From RYN-230 sp963717125 (GTDB taxonomy: Bacteria; Actinomycetota; Actinomycetes; Streptosporangiales; Streptosporangiaceae), in the NCBI GenBank assembly GCA_963717125.1, contig CAVQVG010000019.1, forward strand, positions 372,001-436,000: a stretch of DNA of 64,000 bases, read 5' to 3'. Made by a program: the position numbers and the translations under genes. The notes below the pieces were generated by a model. That model was given only the letters and a program-made list of their open reading frames with translations. It did no database searches and had not been told where the DNA came from. Positions within the stretch are counted from its first letter, which is position 1. Every line of letters starts with the position of its first letter. Shown piece by piece: positions 33,085-41,012 of the stretch.

Positions 33085-33750
33085 GTGGGGGACGAGGATC
33101 GCTGGTACGAGCTGCCGGTGCTGGCGGGTGAGCTGATCCGGCTGGAGCCGCTGGCCATGGCGCACGCGCCCGGCTACCTGGCGGCCGCGGGCACTGGGGA
33201 GGCGGCGGCCGAGGTGTTCCGCTGGCTGAGCCCGCCGGGTGGCGCGCTCGCCCAGCCGGTGACCGTGGCGGACGCCGCCGGGCAGATCGCGGCCGCGCTG
33301 GCCGCCTGGGACCGCCGGACCAGGCTCCCGTACGCCCAGATCGACGCCGTCACCGGGGAGTTCGCCGGGACCAGTTCGTTCTACGAGGTGAACCCGGCGC
33401 TGCGCACGCTGAGTATCGGGCACACCTGGCTTGGCCAGTGCTGGTGGCGCACCGGGCACAACACCGAGTCGAAGCTGCTCATGCTGAGCTACGCGTTCGA
33501 GACGCTGGGCGCGGTCCGGGTGGTCTGGCACACCGACATCCGGAACACCCGGTCGCAGGTTGCGATCGAGCGGCTGGGCGCGGTGCGCGAAGGAGTGCTG
33601 CGCAAGCACCGGATCCGCTGGGACGGCAGCTGGCGGGACACCGTGCAGTACGCGATGGTGGACGACGACTGGCCAGCCGCCAAGACCGCGCTGGCCGCGC
33701 GGCTCGCCGCTGGGCCAGGCCACAACGCGGCTAGGCCACGACCCGGCTAG
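33085..33750 (+). CDS. GNAT-family acetyltransferase (RimJ/RimL type)
   Basis: A 221-residue N-acetyltransferase from GTG 33085. It shows LAGELIRLEPLAMAHAPGYLAAA, SIGHTWLGQCWWRTGHNTESKLLMLSYAFE (where the RimJ/L acetyl-CoA loop lies, about 111-140), RVVWHTDIRNTRSQVAIERLGA and EGVLRKHRI. The acceptor is not predictable. The extreme 3' end is a run of imperfect GGCTAGGCCAC-like repeats (33720-33790) that encodes HNAARPRPG and continues into the gap. Frame upstream of 33085 is not conserved in character. Confidence 0.8.
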   Translation: MGDEDRWYELPVLAGELIRLEPLAMAHAPGYLAAAGTGEAAAEVFRWLSPPGGALAQPVTVADAAGQIAAALAAWDRRTRLPYAQIDAVTGEFAGTSSFYEVNPALRTLSIGHTWLGQCWWRTGHNTESKLLMLSYAFETLGAVRVVWHTDIRNTRSQVAIERLGAVREGVLRKHRIRWDGSWRDTVQYAMVDDDWPAAKTALAARLAAGPGHNAARPRPG

Positions 33751-33876
33751 GCCGCGCTGACTAGGCCACCCCCGGCCAGGCCGCCCGGCCAGGTCTTTCG
33801 GGCTGGGCCATGCGGCCCCGCCGACTCGGGATGGACGGCTCTGTGCCGTGTCAGACCCAGCTGAGACGCTAACTTC

Positions 33877-34200
33877 ATGACTGCCAGCGACCCAACCACC
33901 CGCCGCACTGCGCGGAACCCTGTCCCCGGCTCCGAGCGCGCCACCGGTGTGATCGACTGGCTCGCCGTGGGCCAGGCCAACCGGTCCTGCTGCTGCGTCG
34001 CCCGGCCCTCGGTGGTCGTCGTGCTGCAGCCGACCCACGACCGGCCGCACCCGACCGAGGTGCTGCTGTGCGGCCACCACTTCGAGCTTTCCCGGTCGAC
34101 GCTGCTGGCCAGTCGCGCGCTGGCATTCAACCTAGAGGGGAAACACCTGCCCATCACGGCCCGGGGGGCCGCCGACGTAAACACCGTGGTCGTCGCCTAA
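33877..34200 (+). CDS. DUF7455-like small protein
   Basis: A 107-residue protein. The core from DWLAVGQANRSCCCVARPSVVVVL to LLCGHHFELSRSTLLASRALAFN resembles the actinobacterial DUF7455 domain, with a CGHH segment near residue 72 and a Cys cluster at about 39-41 that could form a metal site. Family members usually have a spaced CxxC-type knuckle; here the first pair is CCC. Function unknown. It follows a 126-base gap with no other feature except the repeat tail of the GNAT gene. Confidence 0.6.
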   Translation: MTASDPTTRRTARNPVPGSERATGVIDWLAVGQANRSCCCVARPSVVVVLQPTHDRPHPTEVLLCGHHFELSRSTLLASRALAFNLEGKHLPITARGAADVNTVVVA

Positions 34201-34230
34201 ACGACCTTGTTACCGTGGTATCTTGGTACC

Positions 34231-34710
34231 ATGATCAGTGAATCTCATCCCGGCCCGCCGCAACATCCGTGGCGGGTCCGCTGCTCTGGGACGGTCCAGC
34301 TACCGCCCGGCATCGCGGACCCGCTCGCCCTGTTCACCCCGGAGGGCGAGCGGGCCTGGGCCGCGGGCTGGGATCCCAGCTACCCGGCCCAGGCCGACGA
34401 CGACAGCGAGCCCGGCACGGTGTTCCAGACCAGATCCGGCGCGCACGCCGGCACATGGGTGGTGACCAGCCGGGAACCGGGCCGGTCCATCCGGTACACC
34501 CGGGTCATCGCGGATCAGGACGCCGGAACGGTCACCGTCACCCTGGACGGCAGCGACCCGGCCAGCGGAGCCCAGGTGACGGTCAGCTACGACCTCACCG
34601 CCCTGTCCGAGCCGGGCGCCGCCCACCTAACCCAGTTCGCGGCCAGCTACCCGCAGTTCCTGGCGCACTGGGAGCAGGCCCTTCTTGCTTTGCGCCTCCG
34701 GGGGCGCTGA
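34231..34710 (+). CDS. SRPBCC (START-like) domain protein with a repeat-encoded tail
   Basis: A 159-residue single-domain protein (ATG 34231). PLALFTPEGERAWAAGWDPSYP and GTWVVTSREPGRSIRYTRV are typical of the AHSA1/SRPBCC group that binds hydrophobic ligands. The longer frame begins at a TTG (34207). The upstream GTGGTATCTTGGTACC might hold a -10-like TATCTT close to the ATG. The last residues (LRLRGR and the stop) are encoded by the outer end of dispersed repeat copy C, so the native C-terminus has probably been replaced. Confidence 0.65.
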   Translation: MISESHPGPPQHPWRVRCSGTVQLPPGIADPLALFTPEGERAWAAGWDPSYPAQADDDSEPGTVFQTRSGAHAGTWVVTSREPGRSIRYTRVIADQDAGTVTVTLDGSDPASGAQVTVSYDLTALSEPGAAHLTQFAASYPQFLAHWEQALLALRLRGR

Positions 34711-34825
34711 ACCCGCGCCGAAGGGGGGCGCCGCCGACTGGACTGACGAGCGAGGGAGCGAGGAACGAGCGACCGAGCGAGGAGGGAAGGCGGCGGGTCC
34801 AAGCCCCCCGGAGGCGCAAAGCAAA
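34706..34825 (+). repeat. Dispersed ~110-bp boundary repeat, copy C
   Basis: This copy runs in the plus direction: GCCGCCGACTGGACTGACGA, then GAGCGAGGGAGCGAGG, GAGGGAAGGCGGCGGGTCC and the tail CCGGAGGCGCAAAGC followed by AAACACCGT. It is flanked on the left by an inverted copy of its own tail (34687-34705, GCTTTGCGCCTCCGG), making the whole a large inverted repeat. It lies between the SRPBCC gene end and the stop codon of the response regulator at 34831. Confidence 0.85.
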
Positions 34826-34830
34826 CACCG

Positions 34831-35475
34831 TCAGGAGTTCAGGAACGCGAGCACAGCCAGTACCCGCCGGTTGTCGTCCTCCGACTGGGACAGGTTCAGC
34901 TTGGTGAAGATGCTGGTGGTGTGCTTGCTGACGGCCTTCTCGGTGACGAACAGCCGCTGCGCGATGGCCGCGTTGGAGCGCCCCTCGGCCATCAGCGCCA
35001 GCACCTCCCGCTCCCGGCCGGACAGCCGGGTGATCGGCCCGTCGAACGACCGGCGGCCGAGCAGCTTGGACACCACCTCGGGGTCCATCACCGTGCCGCC
35101 CGAGGCCACGGTGCGGATCGCGTCCACGAACTGGTCGTCGTTGAACACCCGGTCCTTGAGCAGGTAGCCCACCCCGCCCGCCTGGTCCGCCAGCATCTCC
35201 CGGGCATAGAGCTGCTCCACGTACTGGGACAGCAGCAGAACCGGCAGTCCTGGCACCTGCCGCCGCGCGGCCAGCGCCGCCTGCAGCCCGTCATCGGCGA
35301 ACGAGGGCGGCAGCCGGACGTCGACCACGGCCACGTCCGGCCGCTCCGCCAGCAGGGCGCTCAGCAGCCCGGGCGCGGAGTCCACCGCGGCGGCTATCTC
35401 GAAGTCATGCGCGGTGAGCAGCCGGGTCAGCCCGTCCCTCAGCAGGAACAGGTCTTCGGCGACGACAACGCGCAC
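34831..35475 (-). CDS. NarL/FixJ-type response regulator
   Basis: A 214-residue receiver plus LuxR helix-turn-helix. The acidic pocket is AEDLF (7-8), the phosphoacceptor is VVDVRL (D52), and the switch Lys is in YLLKDR. The output domain reads LSGREREVLALMAEGRSNAAIAQRLFVTEKAVSKHTTSIFTKL. GTG 35475 lies inside the 3' end of the sensor kinase gene (37-base overlap), so the pair is coupled. Target genes are unknown. The stop codon sits 5 bases from repeat copy C. Confidence 0.92.
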   Translation of the reverse strand: MRVVVAEDLFLLRDGLTRLLTAHDFEIAAAVDSAPGLLSALLAERPDVAVVDVRLPPSFADDGLQAALAARRQVPGLPVLLLSQYVEQLYAREMLADQAGGVGYLLKDRVFNDDQFVDAIRTVASGGTVMDPEVVSKLLGRRSFDGPITRLSGREREVLALMAEGRSNAAIAQRLFVTEKAVSKHTTSIFTKLNLSQSEDDNRRVLAVLAFLNS

Positions 35476-37307
35476 GGCACCTCCATGACAATCATGGTCG
35501 GTCCGCCCGGCGGGCTGCTCACCGCCAGGATGCCGTCGAAGGTACCAAGCCGGCGCTCGACACCCTGCAGCCCGGTTCCGTTCGCCGGGTCCGCGCCGCC
35601 GACGCCGTCGTCGGACACCTCGATGCGGAGCAGCCCGGACGCGTGCCCGATCCGCACCTGCACCTGCCGCGCCCCGGCGTGCCTGACCGCGTTGGCCAGC
35701 ACCTCGGCGACCGCGAAGTAGCAGGCCGACTCGACCGGGGCGGTGAGCCGCCCGGGCAGGTCGATGTCCAGCACGACCGGCAGCGGGGTGTCCAGGGCGA
35801 GCGCGCGCACCGCGTGGCCGAGGCCGCGGTCGGCCAGCACCGGCGGGCAGATGCCGCGGATCAGGTCCCGCAGGTCGTTCAGCGCCCGGACCGAGGTCTC
35901 CCGGGCCTCGCCGACCAGGGCCAGCGCGGCCTCCGGGCTGCCCGGCAGCATGCGCTCCACCGCCCGCAGGTTCATGCCCAGCGCGACCAGCCGGGCCTGC
36001 GCCCCGTCGTGCAGGTCGCGCTCGATCCGGCGCAGTTCGGAGGCGGCGTTGTCCAGCGCGTGGTCCCGGGTTTCGGTCAGCCGCTGCACCCGGCCTTCCA
36101 GCTCCAGGTTGGGCGCCTGGCCGGCCAGCATCCGGGCATGCGGGACGATGGTGCGCGGGATCAGCCAGGCGGCCATGGCCAGGAACGCGCTGGCCTCGGC
36201 GCCGGCCAGCACCGCGAGCTGGCGGCTGCTGACCAGGACCGCCCCGTAGAGCTGCGGCTGACGGCTGAGCGTCACGATCGGCGCCGACTCCCAGTGCGCG
36301 GTGAGCAAGAAGCCGTAGACGGCGAACACGGTCATGATGACCGGGACCAGGTCAGCCGCGATCCGCGGCCAGCGGAGGGTGATCACGGCCGCCGCGACGA
36401 TCATCCCGAGCGTCCCCGGGTTCACGCCGAAGATGGACAGGCCGAGAACCGCGGCCGGCACCAGGAGAATGCCCCAGCGAATCTCCAGCATCCGACGTCG
36501 CAGGTATGGCAGCAGCCCCGGAGTGCGGGACCGGAACTGGACAAACGTGCGCGGTGCCAGCCACAGGCCGAGCGCGATGAGCAGCAGGGCCACCGGCACC
36601 AGCCGCCCGGCCCAGGGCGAACCGCCGGCCGGGCTGCTAACGAACCGCGGCCCACCCGGCATGGACCAGTACCGCAGCGGACCTGCTCCCTTGGCCAGCG
36701 GGCCGAACCGTGCGGGTGGGCCCGCCGGTGGCCGCAGGATCCGCTTCATCCGGCGCAGCTTGGCGTTCGGCGGCCTGCTGATCGTCTTGGTGCTCGCCCG
36801 GGCCTGCGGCAGCACGACGACGCGACCGGCCTTCGCGGCGCGCAGCTTCGCCTGCGCCAGCGCGCCGGCGGGCGGCGGCACTTTGCCCGGCATCTTGAAC
36901 TGGGCCGCCGGCACCCCGCCGAACCGGCCGAGGCCCCCGGGGAGGGCGACCACCTGCAGGCCAGCCGGTGTCTGTATCACCCAGCCGGCCGTGGCCGGCC
37001 CCTTCGCGTTCACCTGGAAGACGGTCATCGCCGAGCTCACCCAGTTGCCCGCCGGGCCGCTCACTGTCCCCGCCAGGACCAGCCCGGCGATGCCCACTGC
37101 CACCATGACCACCGGCAGCAGGGCGGCCGCTACCGCGGGCCACCAGAACGCGACGGCCAGCGCGATCAGAAACGCCAGCACCGTCCAGACGTGCATGCCG
37201 AACAGCGCCAGCGCGACCGCGGTCACCGGTATGAGCAGCAAGCCCAGGCCGAACCGGCGGAGCACCTGGGAGAACGTCCGGTAGAAGAGCTTCAGCAGCA
37301 GCCACAT
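35439..37307 (-). CDS. Membrane sensor histidine kinase (HisKA_3 type) with an unusual basic loop
   Basis: A 622-residue kinase paired with the next response regulator. Four hydrophobic helices at about residues 15-85 are followed by a ~150-residue soluble segment rich in Pro, Lys and Arg (for example RPPNAKLRRMKRILRPPAGPP). A second set of helices follows (about 240-400), then ERDLHDGAQARLVALGMNL with the phosphorylated His at about 433, and the HATPase_c domain (NAVRHAG, DDGVGG, GTGLQGVERRLG). ATG 37307 is used because the first membrane helix follows at once. The ligand is unknown. Confidence 0.88.
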   Translation of the reverse strand: MWLLLKLFYRTFSQVLRRFGLGLLLIPVTAVALALFGMHVWTVLAFLIALAVAFWWPAVAAALLPVVMVAVGIAGLVLAGTVSGPAGNWVSSAMTVFQVNAKGPATAGWVIQTPAGLQVVALPGGLGRFGGVPAAQFKMPGKVPPPAGALAQAKLRAAKAGRVVVLPQARASTKTISRPPNAKLRRMKRILRPPAGPPARFGPLAKGAGPLRYWSMPGGPRFVSSPAGGSPWAGRLVPVALLLIALGLWLAPRTFVQFRSRTPGLLPYLRRRMLEIRWGILLVPAAVLGLSIFGVNPGTLGMIVAAAVITLRWPRIAADLVPVIMTVFAVYGFLLTAHWESAPIVTLSRQPQLYGAVLVSSRQLAVLAGAEASAFLAMAAWLIPRTIVPHARMLAGQAPNLELEGRVQRLTETRDHALDNAASELRRIERDLHDGAQARLVALGMNLRAVERMLPGSPEAALALVGEARETSVRALNDLRDLIRGICPPVLADRGLGHAVRALALDTPLPVVLDIDLPGRLTAPVESACYFAVAEVLANAVRHAGARQVQVRIGHASGLLRIEVSDDGVGGADPANGTGLQGVERRLGTFDGILAVSSPPGGPTMIVMEVPCALSSPKTCSC

Positions 37308-37377
37308 GTCCCCATCGTGGCCCTGGACAGGGTCGCAGCGCCATGGGCTGGCGTCTAGTTCCCAGGTGGGCCTGGGC

Positions 37378-38322
37378 CTACCCCGGCCGCCCCCGGCGGC
37401 CGGCAACCTGGCTGATAACTGACCCGGTGACCAGGACGAACACCCCGTAGACCCCGAGTGGGGCGGCCGCGGCGGGGCCGAACGCGGTCGCCGCGATCCC
37501 GGCCGCCACGGCGAAATCCCGCATCGTCACCGGGAGCAGCACGGCTACCCCACGGCCGGCCGGCAGCCGCATCGAGAGCAGGACGCCGAGCAGCGCGGAC
37601 CCAGCCAGGAAAGCGGCCAGCGCGGCCGCCACCCGCAGGTAGCCGGCGTCCAGCCGGATCTGGCTGGCCACCTGCCAGAGCAGCACCAGCAGCGCGGCGA
37701 CGGTGAGGATCCGGACGGCGGCGTCCGCCCGCGCGCCGGGCGCCCACGCCGCGCGCAGACCGACGCCGGCCGCCAGCGGCAGCGCCACCACGACCAGCAG
37801 CGTGCCGAGCAGCCCGGCGGCCGGCACCGTGGCCGCGGCGCCGGCCAGGGCCAGCACCGGGCCCGCGGCCAGCACGGTGACCAGCGTGGACGCGGCCAGG
37901 ATGACCGCGCACAGCGCCGCGTCGCCGCCCGCGATCACGCACAGCGCCACGGTGGCCACCTCGGCCGGCGCGACGCCGACCGTCTGCATGCCCGAGCGCA
38001 GCACCGGGTCCGTGATCAGCTGACTGGCCGCCCAGGCCAGCACCGGCAGCGCCGCGGTGCTGACGGCCAGCACAACGGCGATCCGCCGCCAGCCGGTGCG
38101 CACTCCGGCCAGGTCGGCCAGCCGCAGCGACAGACCGGTGGCGAAGACCAGCACGGCCAGCGCGGCGTCGATGCCGTCCCGGGCCGAGACCACCCGGCCT
38201 GGCCCGGGCAGCCCCACCCCGGCCGCCGCCACCGCGATGACGAGCGGCAGCAGGAACCGCTCGGCCAGGCCGGCCGCGGCCGGCAACCCGCGTCCCGGTC
38301 CTGGCCCCACCCGCCTCCCCAT
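37378..38322 (-). CDS. Bile acid:sodium symporter-like (SBF/BASS) membrane protein
   Basis: A 314-residue protein with about nine to ten hydrophobic helices. The pattern AERFLLPLVIAVAAAGVGL, FATGLSLRLADLAGV, TVGVAPAEVATVALCVIAGGD and VTMRDFAVAAGIAATAFGP resembles the SBF fold, where two crossed helices line the substrate path. The substrate is unknown. ATG 38322 is preceded by GAAGAGGG and lies 7 bases downstream of the M56 peptidase stop, so it is probably in the blaI operon. Confidence 0.72.
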   Translation of the reverse strand: MGRRVGPGPGRGLPAAAGLAERFLLPLVIAVAAAGVGLPGPGRVVSARDGIDAALAVLVFATGLSLRLADLAGVRTGWRRIAVVLAVSTAALPVLAWAASQLITDPVLRSGMQTVGVAPAEVATVALCVIAGGDAALCAVILAASTLVTVLAAGPVLALAGAAATVPAAGLLGTLLVVVALPLAAGVGLRAAWAPGARADAAVRILTVAALLVLLWQVASQIRLDAGYLRVAAALAAFLAGSALLGVLLSMRLPAGRGVAVLLPVTMRDFAVAAGIAATAFGPAAAAPLGVYGVFVLVTGSVISQVAGRRGRPG

Positions 38323-38329
38323 TCCCTCT

Positions 38330-39307
38330 TCACCGGGCCGATTGAGCCAGCTCCAGCAGGGCGTGCAGATCCCGGGCCGCCTCCAGGGCAGACGCACCGG
38401 CCAGCAGCACGACCAGGGCGGCCGCGGCCAGCAGCACCGCCCGGGCCCGCGGCGGCGGGACGAGCAGCGCGGCGACCCGCCGCGGCACCGGCCCGGCCCA
38501 GGCGACCGAGACCCGTCCGCGACCGGGACGAATTATGCCGAACGCCCCCACCGGGAACCCGGGCCCGCCCCGGCCGGCGGCTTGCGTGGGAGCGGAAACC
38601 GTGGCTGCGAGCAGGGCGACCCGGCCGACGGTGGCGGCCACCAGCCGCCGGTCGCCGGTGACCCGCGCGGCGCTCTCGTCGGCCCACCGCTCGACGGTGT
38701 AGTCGACCGCCCGGGCCAGCGGGAGCAGCAGCGGGTTGGCCGCGGCGGTCAGGTGCGCAACCGTGGCGAACAGGTGATGCCGCGCGGCCAGGTGCGCGCG
38801 TTCGTGGGCCAGCAGCGCGGCCCGGCCGTCGTCGTCCAGCGCGCTCAGCAGGCGTCCCGAGACCACGATCCGGCCCGGCCAGCCGGGCAGCGCGTACGCC
38901 TCGATGGCCGGCCCGGGCAGCACCACGACCGAGCCGTCCGCGGGCAGCCGGCCGGCCCGGCGGAAGGACTCGGCCAGCGCCCGGGCCCGGCGGCGGAACG
39001 CGACCGCCACAGCGACGGCCACCCCGGTCAGCGCGACGGCGGCCAGCAACCCGGCCCAGGCGCTGACCGGGTCGCCGGTGCGCAACACGCGCGGCGAGTA
39101 GTGCCCCAGGTCGGCGAGCAGCGGCATCCGGGCCGCGGCCGAGGCGGCCAGCAGGGCCAGCGCCGCGGTGCTGCACGCGGCCAGCGCGGCGGTGGCCGCG
39201 GTGAGCAGCCAGGTGGCCGTCCGTGGTTCCAGCCCGGCCGCCACCGGCCGGGCGGCCACCGCGGCCAGCGCCGGGATCAGCAGCGGCAGGTAGAACAGCA
39301 GCGTCAT
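38330..39307 (-). CDS. M56-family membrane zinc peptidase (BlaR1/MecR1-like, no sensor domain)
   Basis: A 325-residue membrane protein with three N-terminal helices, an M56 peptidase domain with HERAH (168-172) plus ERWADESAAR, and a final helix (VLLAAAALVVLLAGAS). Unlike BlaR1 there is no extracellular penicillin-binding domain, so it does not sense beta-lactams in that way. It would cleave or trigger inactivation of BlaI, encoded directly upstream with an ATGA overlap (39304-39307). The same short form accompanies BlaI in mycobacteria (Rv1845c). Confidence 0.88.
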   Translation of the reverse strand: MTLLFYLPLLIPALAAVAARPVAAGLEPRTATWLLTAATAALAACSTAALALLAASAAARMPLLADLGHYSPRVLRTGDPVSAWAGLLAAVALTGVAVAVAVAFRRRARALAESFRRAGRLPADGSVVVLPGPAIEAYALPGWPGRIVVSGRLLSALDDDGRAALLAHERAHLAARHHLFATVAHLTAAANPLLLPLARAVDYTVERWADESAARVTGDRRLVAATVGRVALLAATVSAPTQAAGRGGPGFPVGAFGIIRPGRGRVSVAWAGPVPRRVAALLVPPPRARAVLLAAAALVVLLAGASALEAARDLHALLELAQSAR

Positions 39308-39741
39308 GCCGGATCCCGCCCCGGGCCGTGGCCCGGCTCCGGGCGGTCGGCCGCCTCCGCGCCGAGCAGCTGGCGCAGCAGCCGGGTATCCCGGCCGGAC
39401 AGGCCGGACACGAACCTGGTCAGCACCGCGTCATGGTCGCGGCCGCGCTCCAGCGCCTGGCTCATCCGGCTGGCCGCCAGGCTGGCCTCGTCCACCACGG
39501 CGTAGGCGAAGGCGCGGCCGTCCCGCCGCCGGCTGAGCAGGCCCTTGGCATGCAGCCGGGACAGGATGGTCACCACCGTGCTGTAGGCCAGAGCGCTGTA
39601 GGACAGGTCGTCGGCGGCGGTCAGCCGCTCCCGGACCTGCCCGGGGCTGAGCGGCGCGCCAGCCCCCCGGAGCAGCGCCAGGATCTCGGCCTCCAGCGCG
39701 CCAGCCGGGCGCCGGGACGCTCCCGCGCCATCGTCAGGCAT
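39304..39741 (-). CDS. blaI: BlaI/MecI-family repressor
   Basis: A 145-residue winged-helix repressor: ALEAEILALLRGAGAPLSPGQVRERL, YSALAYSTVVTILSRLHAKGLLSRRRDGRAFAY, then a C-terminal dimerisation helix. The family binds TACA-type palindromes and is released when cleaved. ATG 39741 is chosen because the sequence upstream holds two operator-like palindromes and has no family similarity. It leads the operon blaI / M56 peptidase / SBF protein and is divergent from uppP. Confidence 0.92.
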   Translation of the reverse strand: MPDDGAGASRRPAGALEAEILALLRGAGAPLSPGQVRERLTAADDLSYSALAYSTVVTILSRLHAKGLLSRRRDGRAFAYAVVDEASLAASRMSQALERGRDHDAVLTRFVSGLSGRDTRLLRQLLGAEAADRPEPGHGPGRDPA

Positions 39742-39769
39742 CCGCCGCGTCTCCCGTTCGCAAATTAAA

Positions 39770-39807
39770 TCTACAAGTGCCGTAGAAGTTCTACACGTCC
39801 TGTAGAA
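39770..39807. promoter_or_regulatory. Two BlaI-type operators between blaI and uppP
   Basis: TTCTACA-CGTCC-TGTAGAA (39789-39807) is a perfect 7-bp inverted repeat. A second, partly overlapping site TCTAC-AAGTGCC-GTAGA (39770-39786) has 5-bp arms. Both carry the TACA/TGTA core of actinobacterial BlaI boxes (in M. tuberculosis about TACTACA-n-TGTAGTA). The pair lies 29-66 bases upstream of blaI and 41-78 upstream of uppP, so it can control both directions. Confidence 0.75.
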
Positions 39808-39847
39808 CAGACCTGTCCGAGTATGGCACGGCGACCGGAGGGCCCGC

Positions 39848-40858
39848 ATGACCCACCTGACCTACCTCGAGGCCTCTGTGGTCGGCCTGATCCAGGGGGT
39901 GTCGGAGCTCTTCCCGGTGTCCAGCCTGGGACACAACGTGCTGATCCCCGCGCTGATCGGCGGCAGCTGGGCCAGCGACCTGAACGTTTCCCGGCCAGAG
40001 TCCCCTTACCTGGCGTTCATCGTCGGGCTGCACGTGGCCACCGCGCTGGCCCTGCTGATCTACTTCTGGCGGGACTGGGTCCGGATCATCGGCGGGTTCT
40101 TCAGCTCGATCCGGTACCGCCAGGTGCGGACCCGGGACCAGAAGCTGGCCTGGATGATCATCCTGGCCACCATCCCGGTCGGTCTGGTCGGCCTCGTCGC
40201 CGAGCACGCGTTCCGGGTCATCTTCGGCAAGCCCATCTATGCCGCCGCGTTCCTCATGGTGAACGGCGTGATCTTGTACTGCGGCGAGAAGTTCCGGCCG
40301 CGGGCCTCGGTGCAGGCGGACGCGGCGGTCACGCGTGAATGGGAGCTGGCTCAGGCCGGCGCGCGCAGCGCGGCCAGCCCGGGCGGCCTGCCCAGCGGCG
40401 CCCGGCACGCGAGCGGCCACCAGGCGGAACGCCAGGAGGAGGTGGCACTGGCCGTGCAGGCGGACGAGCGGCTGTCCCGCCTCGGCTACCTCCCAGCCGT
40501 GATCATCGGCTCGGCGCAGATCCTGGCCCTGCTGGCCGGGATCAGCCGGAGCGGGGTGACCATGGTCACCGGCATGGCCCGCGGTCTGTCCCGGGAGGAT
40601 GCGGCCCGGTTCGCCTTCCTGCTCGCCACCCCGGTCATCCTGGCCGCCGGCGTGCTCAAGGTCCCCGACCTGATGGGCCCGCTGGGCAACGGCATCCACG
40701 GCCAGATCCTGCTCGGCAGCGTGCTGTCCTTCGTCGGCGCCTACGTTTCGGTGCGTTTCCTGATGCGCTACTTCCAGACCCGGACCCTGACCCCGTTCGC
40801 CATCTACTGCTTCGTATTCGGCCTGCTCAGCGTGATCTACCTCGGCTTCATCAAGTAG
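39848..40858 (+). CDS. uppP: Undecaprenyl-diphosphatase
   Basis: A 336-residue integral membrane phosphatase that recycles the lipid carrier of peptidoglycan synthesis. The two family motifs are GVSELFPVSSLGH (17-29, with the catalytic Glu) and GISRSGVTM (about 231-239). About eight helices are seen. Between them a ~50-residue soluble insertion (RPRASVQADAAV to AVQADERLSRLG, about 158-212), rich in Ala, Gln and Glu, is longer than the same loop in E. coli BacA. It faces the BlaI operators, so beta-lactam or cell-wall stress may induce it. Confidence 0.93.
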   Translation: MTHLTYLEASVVGLIQGVSELFPVSSLGHNVLIPALIGGSWASDLNVSRPESPYLAFIVGLHVATALALLIYFWRDWVRIIGGFFSSIRYRQVRTRDQKLAWMIILATIPVGLVGLVAEHAFRVIFGKPIYAAAFLMVNGVILYCGEKFRPRASVQADAAVTREWELAQAGARSAASPGGLPSGARHASGHQAERQEEVALAVQADERLSRLGYLPAVIIGSAQILALLAGISRSGVTMVTGMARGLSREDAARFAFLLATPVILAAGVLKVPDLMGPLGNGIHGQILLGSVLSFVGAYVSVRFLMRYFQTRTLTPFAIYCFVFGLLSVIYLGFIK

Positions 40859-40879
40859 TCGCGCTACTATCCGTTGGCT

Positions 40880-40927
40880 TGTGATCATGGAGCTGGTGGG
40901 GATAGCGGCCCACCCAAGTCAAGATCA
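40880..40927. repeat. Nested hairpin element related to 3964-4011
   Basis: Outer arms GTGATC (40880-40885) and GATCAC (40922-40927) enclose a second stem GGTGGG (40894-40899) / CCCACC (40908-40913), and GAACC follows the right arm. The element at 3964-4011 has the same outer arm, also followed by GAACC, with an unrelated inner stem. It lies between the uppP stop and the MacS-like gene and may terminate uppP. Confidence 0.6.
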
Positions 40928-41012
40928 CGAACCGGAATGATCATCTGCCGGTCTCAGCATTAAGGCTCTGCGGAGCGGGTCCAGCGGAGCCCGCGGCTGG
41001 CACACTGAGCCC

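Noticed and set aside
34207..34236. Leaderless promoter before the SRPBCC gene
   Set aside because: TATCTT near the ATG is suggestive, but no -35 at proper spacing is present; not listed as a feature.
38330..39307. BlaR1 beta-lactam sensor
   Set aside because: The M56 protein has no penicillin-binding domain, so it is not called BlaR1.
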